From NCBI GenBank assembly GCA_951799445.1, contig OX637295.1, positions 13,082,001-13,146,000 on the forward strand: a stretch of 64,000 nt of DNA, written 5' to 3'. Shown here piece by piece: positions 56,201 to 64,000 of this stretch (positions are counted from its first letter, which is position 1; every line of letters starts with the position of its first letter). The notes under the pieces were generated by a model, which had not been told where the DNA came from, did not search any database, and saw nothing but the letters and a program-made list of their open reading frames with translations. Made by a program: the position numbers and the translations under genes. This stretch comes from Pseudisothecium myosuroides. Lineage: Eukaryota; Streptophyta; Bryopsida; Hypnales; Lembophyllaceae.

Positions 56201-57344
56201 GACGGGTCAGACTTCAACGATATATCCTATTAGTGAGAACTTCTTTTGTGGAAACTAGTTCAATACAGTAATATTGTAACCTACACAAATTTAGAATGAA
56301 TGACTTCGGTAAATTGGTGTCACACGCACTGACAGGATGATTCAGAGTACAGAGCTTTGCAACTTAATGTTACTAAGCTACAAATCCCATCAAAAATTAG
56401 AAATACCCTAACAGAGAGCGACTTCTTCTCATGAAATTAGTGTTGGTGACTGCAGCATTCGTTACTCTAGAAATATGTCCTAATCAAAGTGACGAAAGCC
56501 AGCTGCAGAGGACCCATAACCAAAAAAAATTGAGCTCCAAAAAACACAATGCTTACCGAGAACTTCATCTAAGTCCTTGGGGTTTTCCCATTTCTTGCCT
56601 TCGTTAATAACTTTCTTGATAATACCACCATCCTTGCAAATATCCTTCACACTAGCCCAAGAGAGGAGCTCTACGTCAAATTTCAGAGTCGCGTTTGGCG
56701 GGATAACGGGAGGTGAACCAGCTTCGCCGTAAGCATTTTCAGGAGCAATAGTAAACGTAGCTTGCTCGCCCTTCTTCATAGTTGCCACACCTTTATCCCA
56801 TCCCTTGATCACTTGACCTGAAACACATAAAATGATCGCATCTCAAACTCGGAAGCTCTGGAAAAAGAAGATCTTTTGTAAAGGACCAAAAGTAAGTTGA
56901 AACTCCACCAGGTGCAACGAGCTAACCTTGGCCCAATTCGAATGTAAAAGGCGTTCCTCTGTCCCGGCTTGAATCGAACTTCGTCCCATCAAGCAAAGTC
57001 CCAGTGTAATGCACTGCAAAAAAACAGAACCACGACATGTTGAGGACCAAGGACCCTCGGCTAATCTGCGGTGCAAACACCAGAAATATCCAACATCCTA
57101 TCCCAGAACACGCGAGTGAGCAAATTCTTTCAAAAGCTGCGATCAGAATACATTACAAACCTGAGACTTCATCGCCGGTGTCAGGACTCTCCCAGCCCTC
57201 TCCAGCTTTGGTAATAACCTTCTGCAACCCTCCTCCCTTGATCAACTCCTGCACCTTCCCAACTGGGGCAGGATCGTAATCGACTTCCTCTCCGGACTCC
57301 TCCACGTCCTCAGCATCGGGTAGGTCGAAATCATCCGCCATCAT
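53278..57344 (-). CDS. FKBP62/ROF-type peptidyl-prolyl isomerase (3 FKBP domains + TPR)
   Basis: Eleven exons, all GT-AG with consistent phase: 57,344-57,161; 57,013-56,927; 56,817-56,557; 55,950-55,867; 55,730-55,650; 55,496-55,302; 55,143-55,057; 54,952-54,777; 54,059-53,937; 53,786-53,640; 53,529-53,278 (TAA). 558 residues. Acidic N-terminus ([16 protein letters not shown]), then FKBP domain 1 (about 45-140) with [26 protein letters not shown] and AYG, keeping the catalytic-pocket aromatics. Domain 2 ([14 protein letters not shown]) and domain 3 ([14 protein letters not shown]) lack the pocket Trp and are probably inactive. TPR repeats follow ([61 protein letters not shown]), expected to bind the HSP90 C-terminus. 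Family role: HSP90 co-chaperone in thermotolerance, cytosol and nucleus. The frame also starts with a second Met, so initiation may be at residue 2. Confidence 0.95.
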
Positions 57345-58000
57345 TCTTATCGATTAAGGTCTGCGACCACAGAAACTTCGACACATCAGGACCAAACATT
57401 CCACTCATCACCGTGCAAAAAACCTCACAGGCGGTACAGACACTGCTCCTTCTCCCGAATTCGTGACACCGCAAGCAATTGCAGGTTAAACCCTTCAACT
57501 AATAATCATCACCCGCCGCTCTTCTTCCAATACGCACCACGAAACAACCATTCCCACATTCAAACAATGCCACGCATCTCCCTTTACTCTACCGCCCTGG
57601 GATCCGCCTTCACATGCACATAATCAAACAACTGATCCGCTTGCATTTCCAGAACCCACGCATCAAAAATCCCAGCAAGCACGAACACCATCAGAATTTC
57701 CCAAAACTCCAACTCCCAACAGCTAAACCCTAGAAAGCAAAAAAATGACACACCCTCAAAAATTGATCAAAACAACCCCGGGCCGACTCATAGAAGCACA
57801 GCGCCGTAGACACAGGCGAAAGAAGCTTACCAGAAGCAGCTGGAGGAAGAAGAAAACAACGAAACACGGAGCCAAAGAGCACGACACCCGAGACGAAAGA
57901 GAGCAGGTCCTAAATCAGGGGAGCTCGCAGAAGATAACACAAGGAGCTACACAATGGCGAAACAGGGACATAGAGCGTGGCCACGGGAACAGAAAAACTA
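57345..58000 (-). promoter_or_regulatory. FKBP 5' leader and proximal promoter
   Basis: Presumed 5' UTR and promoter. A good splice donor on the minus strand (TCTG-GTAAGC, about 57,825) hints that the leader may contain an intron. Plus-strand ORFs here (57,745-58,044) lack family features. Confidence 0.4.
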
Positions 58001-58007
58001 GAGTGGG

Positions 58008-58046
58008 GAAGGTCCTAGAAGGGGCCGGGCGAGGAATGTCCTAGAA
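58008..58046 (-). promoter_or_regulatory. Two heat-shock-element-like sites
   Basis: GAAGGTCCTAGAA (58,008-58,020) and GAATGTCCTAGAA (58,034-58,046) each fit the three-part heat shock element GAAnnTTCnnGAA with one mismatch (TCC for TTC), 26 bp apart. They lie about 660 bp upstream of the FKBP start. ROF-type FKBPs are known to be heat-induced, which makes the sites credible. Confidence 0.5.
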
Positions 58047-59942
58047 GGCTGATGGCCGGGTCGAGAAGTGAGGGCCTGAAACCGTGCTCACAGCTTTCGT
58101 TCATCCGACCCACGGTCGGAGTTCACCGACGACGACGAAGACCTCCGTGGCGCTCTTCTTTGGATTTCAAACCATTTTGGTGGGAATGGCGATGTCGCGG
58201 GACGCCGAAGTTTTTCGGGCACCCGCTGCTTTTCTGGCTTTCGATTTTTGCGGTGCGATTTTGGGTTCAAAAATTTCGTACTTGAACAAACATGGTCCTG
58301 TTTACTAGTTAAATTTTCTGAGACTGGACACCATGGCGGTTCGCAGGAGGTGGTACTGTATTAGTTCTCGTTGGGATGGAGAATCGGGTTATGGAGATAT
58401 GAATTGTATGGAGGCAGGCATCTGATCGCTTGATTGCTTCATTCTTGAGCTCTGTGATACATTGTTATGGTTGATGAGAGTTAGGGATTCGTGATCGCAA
58501 ACAATTTTAAGCTACAGTACACAGTTTCTGCAACGCCAATTCGGAAATGGCCCGTGGCTAGCTATGGTCTCCTGCCTGGAATAAATTGTGCGATTGTCTT
58601 TCGCTTGTTTTGGCACCTTGCTATTGGAAATCCAGGGACGAGGATGTGGGTGTCAGTGTGTAAGTAAGGGTTTGGGGCTTAGGATGTTTTCGACTGTAGC
58701 AATGTGTAAAATCATTTTGTGAATATTTCCCCACAAAACATTCAGTGTCAGGCAATCTTTACAAGGGTTTATAATTCACACTCTGGTTGTTGGGAAGCAA
58801 TTCTTGACGGATAGTCACTACGGAGATATCTGCACCTGTTCTTCAGTGAACTTTGGGGATTGGTAATTTGTAATTCTTTACAGGTCTGCGTGGAATCTTT
58901 TCCGAGCGTTTCTTGTGAAGCATTTCCGGTTGTGAAAAAACTACCGAAGGTATGGCGTCTGATTCTACCAGTAGTTGTAGCTTTCGCTTGTCTTCCCCTT
59001 CATCTGCACCAAATGAGACTCAGTGACCGAGATCTTACACAAACTGCGAATGGATGTGACTATGATGTGCTCTGTCAACTACCGTGGTTTACAGTGAATG
59101 TAGCAAAAGTCTTGTAAACCCTTGCTCAAGAAGCGAACCGGTGCACATGGACAGAGCGTCTTTGTAGTGTAGCTGGTTGTTTGTGAAGTAAGGAGATCCT
59201 GCATTCCTGCATCCCGAAGTAAGGTAAAACAGCCCATTACAGTATGGACAGAAGACCCATTGTGGACACCTAGGAATGACCCCATTACAGTTTTTTTCCA
59301 GTGAATGAGATTTGGGTCACAATCAATGTCTTTGCTAATTGGAATGGAGTGATTAGTGATCACAATAGGGACTTCTAGTTTTTTAGTGTTAATTCATTAT
59401 AGGAAGTGATTGTTTTAGGGCTTCCATGTTAGAAAATATTGTAATTGCTTTAGGTGAGTAAGATGACCGTTACGAATACAATTTTTGTTGGTTTTGGGGT
59501 AGTCTAGAGACTCTTTGTAGGCTATGATGGGCTGAACATTTCAGAAATTCATAACAAATTCACATTTTGTTGAAAAAATATAATTTCAATTACTCTCGCC
59601 ATTTCTATCACTTGTCTTTATGTGGGAAAAAAATTAAAAAGAATTCAGCAATGACATGGGGGCAAACTCCCCATTTTGTCCACAATGGGCTGTTTTACTT
59701 TAATTGATTTTATTGGCACGAGTTAGGTTTGAAACGTCAATGCTTGTCAATCGTAGGAGATTACAGAACAACAGTCTGTCCATTATTACAGTTGGAGCAT
59801 ATGGTGGAAGTAAGGTAAGATGTTGTAAAACCATTAAGCACTTTGGAGCCGCCTCCTATAGGAAAACGTCCCTGATTATGCCCCATAATGCCCTGGTGAT
59901 AGTACCAGGCACTACTACCAGCACACTTTTGCGTGCTTAATG
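58047..59942. other. Intergenic DNA right of FKBP, no gene recognised
   Basis: GC-richer near 58,050-58,350, which could be the 5' end of a divergent transcript: ATGGCGGTTCGCAGG at 58,333 opens only 30 codons. The rest has short ORFs without family features. Confidence 0.35.
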
Positions 59943-60074
59943 CAGTGGGATGCCCTCACACGCGGGCCTTCTGTCATCTGAGGGTCCCGCTTCTCAGGCT
60001 CGGGCTCTCGCCCTTGCCATTGAGGCAGGGCCCTCACTTCACGGGAAGCTTTCATGTGAGGGCCTCCCACTATA
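59943..60074. mobile_element. GC-rich MITE-like hairpin, ~130 bp
   Basis: AGTGGGATGCCCTCACA (left) and TGTGAGGGCCTCCCACT (right) are inverted ends with one mismatch in an otherwise AT-rich region. The centre repeats GGGCCCTCAC / GTGAGGG and CTCAGGCTCGGGCTCTCG. Confidence 0.6.
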
Positions 60075-61377
60075 CAACTACGACCCAATTTTGTCAAAAC
60101 ATACTAAACACATACATAGTAGAATGCTAATATAAGACTTACAAAGATATCTTATCATTGAAATTCTCTAAAATATGAGACAATGATTGATCTTACATTT
60201 GCCTTCTATAGTGACATGACTTTTCTCACTCCCCAGAAACCCAAACGCATCATTCTTTAGATTTTAAAAAAAAAAATCACTCACTAGGCTTGGAACCACT
60301 AGTGTTTTAGATAAAAGAAATGATCAAACAATTGATTGGTATATAGAGTGTGTGTCCACTAGAGCAATAAGCCAAATTTTTTTACATAATTTCAAATACT
60401 AGAATGCAAATATCAATTAATGCAAAGAGTTACACAAGTTTGGTGAAATTCCCCCTAGACAAATGAGTGTAGTATAAGTCTAAATTGTATAAGTTGCTTT
60501 TTAGCACTAGCAAGAGCATCACGTTTAATGGAAGTTAGAGATAATCTAAAGTATAAGTAAGAGTGAAAGAAAGTTGATTGAAAGTGTTTTACGCTAAATA
60601 CAAAATGGCTTGAAAAAAAAATAGAAACTACATAATTTAGATATAACTCATTTGTTTTAAGTTGCTTATAGAGTATGGTCCTGAAAACATTTGCAATCCA
60701 CACTATCTCTTAGGAATTAACCATAGATTGCCAATCAACTTCAAATGGGTTGTTTCTCATCTTTTCAAGCACCATTTAGTCCTTTCAAATATTTGCAACT
60801 GATATTCTAGTGAGGACCTTCAGGTTAGAATTGGTTAAGGCAATACTATATAAATAGAGAGAGAAAAATACATGTATACTAGGTGTAAATAGGCACAACC
60901 CAAGCCATGAAGTGAAGCCAAAAAAGTGAAGCCAAAAAATTGAAGCCACATCTAAATGAAGCTACACAAGTGAAGCCACAACCAAAGCCATGAAATGTAG
61001 CTACAATTGTTGCATCAAATAATATTTGTGGCCATTTTTATACTCCAATAAAGTTGGGGAAGAGACAAGTCACCTCTTGAGTCCCTTGAGAAACCATCGT
61101 GGGTGTAGCACTTTCTGGTTCAAGGATTGACCTACAACACTAGTTTGTCCACATGTTTTGTTCATGATTCTATTCTCAAGGTTATTGCCTCATAGCTAGT
61201 TCACCCTTGCTACCAGATTTCCATCACCTTGGTAATGTTTTGGTGATAATCTTCTTCTAAATCTAATCACCATTGTACTCTAGTCAAGATTTTTCTTGCC
61301 CACCAAGGTATCTTTCTTGTAATTGTAAATGGAGCACTGATTGATTTTTTTTTTTTTTTCAATTCTCAAGTTGTGAG
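60075..61377. other. AT-rich DNA with a GTGAAGCCAAAA short repeat
   Basis: Positions 60,905-60,995 carry about six imperfect copies of (GT)GAAGCCA(AAAA/CA). The block is related to 46,190-46,300. No gene seen. Confidence 0.4.
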
Positions 61378-62508
61378 TTGATTAAGCACCTTCATCTACC
61401 AGTAGATAAGTATGGATTTAGCCTTATGTGCAACTTTGGTTGTGCTCATGTTCCCTTGGTAGGTCCTTGCCACCCACTCAAATTCTTCCACTACAACCCA
61501 ATTTTTTTAGCCCATAGTGAGGATGAGTACCAATCATTCCAAGATTTTTGGGGATTATTCAATGGACTCCATATTTTAGATTGTGTTAAATTTGGAGCCT
61601 CATGAATGGTGGGACCTTTTTAGGCTTGGTGCTTGTACACTTGCGTTGATTGTAAAGTAGATCTTTGCCCAATTTTCTTCCGCATCATCATGTAAATACA
61701 ATTGGAATATGAATTCATTTTTATACAACAAGGTCTATAATAGATTGACAATAGAGCATGCTTAGGAGTTGTTTTGCATAGGAGTTGTTTTACATCTACG
61801 CCAATTTAAGAACCTTCAAAGAAAAGGGTGGCACATATCCAACGGCAAGGTATGTTCAAAACATATAATTAGAATATTCTATGGTTTAGATGAATCAAAC
61901 GGTGAGGATCATAAGTCTATATTCTTTGACTCCAACGATGATGATTCAAATGACCCAGATGATGCACCGTTTGGTGGATACAATGGAAGAGGAGTAGGAG
62001 CTCATCAATTAATTGTTGAGAGATTATTTGAGTTCAATAAAGTGGACAATAACGACAACAGCAATGATGGTGATGAAGGTGGTATTTTAGAAAATGCTGA
62101 AATGCCCAATTTAATGAGTCCAATGGAGGTGGAAAATGAGAATGACGACACTGTAGTGCCAATGCCAGATGAAAGTACCTATCCCCAAGGCTATCTAAGG
62201 GAAGAAGTTAGAAGAGGGAATGCAAGAGGGAATGAAGATCAATGAGGTGGTTGCAACATAAGAATCATAACCAAGTTCTCCCTATAGAATAGGACCTTCT
62301 AACGGGAGGTGGAAGAATGGGGATCCAACCTTCACAACCAATCTCAAATGGACTTTATTGGCATGTGTTAGTTGTGAATACTCCACCAACCAATAGTTCA
62401 TCAATACCATCTTGTTTTGAAGTACAGCTCTGCAAACAAGGTCCATCAATAGGAACATGGTTGGTAGAAGTAGGCCTAACTTTGAATATGACACTCCATA
62501 TTAGCTAG
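61378..62508 (+). CDS. Three consecutive small ORFs, possible decayed gene
   Basis: Plus-strand ORFs at 61,378-61,605 (75 codons), 61,769-62,245 (158) and 62,317-62,508 (63). The middle one is acidic and Asn/Asp-rich (FFDSNDDDSNDPDDAPFGGYNGRG, quoted in parts: SNDDDSNDPDD, PFGGYNGRG). I recognise no family. Three same-strand ORFs within 1.1 kb of AT-rich DNA hint at a degraded coding sequence, perhaps from a transposon, but chance is not excluded. Confidence 0.22.
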
Positions 62509-62753
62509 AAATGGTTCACAGTCCAACCCTAATGTTAACCAACCAAAACAAAACAAAACCAATATATCAACCAACATGGTATGTATGAGATTTAAAAAAT
62601 AAAAGTAAAAGAAATAGTAAAAGGCAAAGTACAATGCAAGAAAATATTATTTTTAGACATCTTTAGGCATTTTTACACAACTCTAGTAGAGGAACATGCC
62701 CTTGGGGGGGTCACTTCCCGCATTTTAAAAACAACGTGTGGCATAATATAGAG

Positions 62754-63932
62754 CAGGGTTGCTATTTTGTGAGTTTGTGAGCGTGAGCCTGTGAGCCTGT
62801 GAGCCTGTGAGCGTACAACTTTTTAGAGATTCCATTTAAAGTTTTTGGCCAAATTTTTTTATTTTTGGAAAATTTTAACCATGGACCTATTACCGTGGTC
62901 TTTTAAACAACAATGATGTGATACTTATTGGACTTTGCTGGATTTTAAGATGAAAAAAAATTAATGATTAATTAAGATTTGTTTGAAATTGAATGAGATT
63001 GTCCCATTCAGATTTCAATTTTTAAGATCACTTTCCTCTTATTGCTAGGTACCTCTTGTAGTAGCATGGGTCCTCTTGGGGCTAATGGAGGTTACCTATC
63101 CTTTTGTCTTGATGTGCTAGTAACTGGATTTGTTAAGATTTTCAAAAAAAATATTTGATTGATAGGGATTATTTTTGTAAGGAATGAGCTTAGTTATAGC
63201 AAATTGTATATTAGTTGATCATTGTCCTCTTGTAGAACCTCCCGAGGGATCCAATTCTTTTATTTTTGATCTGATAGTCGTTTAGTTGATCACCCCCCTC
63301 TTGTTTCTTGGGAATTAGTGGTTAGGACTTGTTTGAAATTGAATGAAGTTGTTTCACTGAGATTTTGATTTTTTTTATCAACCCCCTCTTGCTACTGAAC
63401 TCCTCTTGGCGCCGAGAGGAGCCGCAGACCCGGAGCTAAAAAAAAAAGTTTAAAAAAAAAAAAAAAAAAGTTTTTTTTTTTTTTTTTTTTTTTCTCCCCC
63501 CACCGGGGCTACAACTCCCCTCGGCGTGGAGGAGTCCAGCAGCAAGAGGGTTTTGATGCAAAAAAATTGAAGTCTCTATAAAAACTTCATTCAATTTTAA
63601 ACAAATCCTAATTAATCACCAATGTTTTTTCTTCTTAAAATCTAACAAAGTCATAATGTATACTTCTAATATTTTAGACAACATTGAAAATTACAATTTT
63701 CATTTGAATTCTACATAACCACGGTATTAGGTCCACGGTAATAGGTCCACGGTAATAGATACTAGAATTTACTAAAAATAGTAAACTTAGTTGTAATTTT
63801 GAAAATATTGTCTATTTTTAGAAAATTATTGACTTTTCTAAAGATTTTTCAAATTTCAGAATTCAATGCTCACATAATCCCCGCTCAACGCTCGTAGGCT
63901 CGTGCTCGCAGGCTCACAATCTAGCACCGTTG
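62754..63932. mobile_element. 1.18-kb inverted-repeat transposon with perfect 10-bp TSD
   Basis: The ends CAGGGTTGCTATTTTGTGAG and (reverse) CAACGGTGCTAGATTGTGAG are imperfect terminal repeats, flanked by identical TAATATAGAG (62,744-62,753 and 63,933-63,942). The left end carries short GTGAGCCT repeats (62,780-62,812), mirrored by GCTCG/GGCTC words at 63,880-63,915. Further in, arms around ACCATGGACCTATTACCGTGG / CCACGGTAATAGGTCCACGG and TTTGTTTGAAATTGAATG / CATTCAATTTTAAACAAA also pair. The end sequence resembles hAT ends, but hAT elements make 8-bp duplications; a 10-bp duplication fits Mutator-like elements better. Confidence 0.75.
63360..63560. repeat. Central inverted repeat with poly-A/poly-T core
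   Basis: ACCCCCTCTTGCTACTGAACT and GTCCAGCAGCAAGAGGGTTTT flank A-runs and T-runs at 63,439-63,493. This is the apex of the foldback at 62,754-63,932 and may cause slippage or assembly errors. Confidence 0.6.
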
Positions 63933-64000
63933 TAATATAGAGTGGATTTTATTCATTTTGAGTAAAAATTATTAAAAAATTATAAATTTTTTACAAATAA

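Overview
Eukaryotic nuclear DNA from a plant-type (streptophyte) genome. The evidence is a plant-type RAMP4/SERP gene at the left edge, an 11-exon gene for a three-domain FKBP with TPRs (ROF/FKBP62 type) at 53.3-57.3 kb with ordinary GT-AG introns, and degenerate TTTAGGG-like telomere words at 26.45-26.67 kb. The short introns, AT-rich gene-poor background and mobile gene families suggest a bryophyte, lycophyte or charophyte rather than a seed plant. That is only an impression, and I cannot name the species.

Layout. 1-222: RAMP4. 0.2-19.4 kb: AT-rich gene-poor DNA full of non-autonomous DNA transposons: a Stowaway-like MITE, a TTAA-flanked element with a second copy at 51.8 kb, a 1.08-kb near-perfect foldback, a MITE split by later insertions, and an Emigrant-like MITE. 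It also holds one GC-rich single-exon gene of unknown function (9.66-10.52 kb) set between repeats. 19,416-42,903: a GC-richer island (see below). 42.9-53.2 kb: AT-rich DNA with more repeats, including a Helitron-like inverted pair and a 55-nt-arm hairpin. 53.3-57.3 kb: FKBP on the minus strand, with two heat-shock-element-like sites upstream. 58-64 kb: AT-rich DNA with small ORFs of unknown status and a 1.18-kb inverted-repeat element flanked by a perfect 10-bp target duplication.

The island is the main find. It is bounded by perfect 25-bp terminal inverted repeats (19,416-19,440 and 42,879-42,903). Between them lie about 40 copies of a 16-18-bp palindrome (consensus near ATCGTGGGATCCCACGAT) that I do not see outside. 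It carries (i) on the minus strand, a gene for a DDE/RNase-H-like integrase-type protein with a GHTHEDID motif (DUF7869-like); (ii) on the plus strand, a multi-exon gene of about 1,900 codons joining a ParB/Srx-like domain to a C-terminal FCP1/NIF HAD-phosphatase domain; and (iii) a second, degenerate FCP1-like exon. Some palindrome copies lie in exons, where all five encode S-G-D-P; four of these are exactly 108 bp apart. I read the island as a roughly 23.5-kb DNA transposon. A ParB-like protein together with parS-sized palindromes raises the hypothesis of a partition- or centromere-like DNA-binding system in a plant mobile element.

This copy looks decayed. Three in-frame TAG stops interrupt otherwise open reading frames, all explicable as CAG-to-TAG. 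A roughly 2.1-kb insert containing 178-bp tandem repeats and a tRNA-like Pol III box splits the phosphatase domain.
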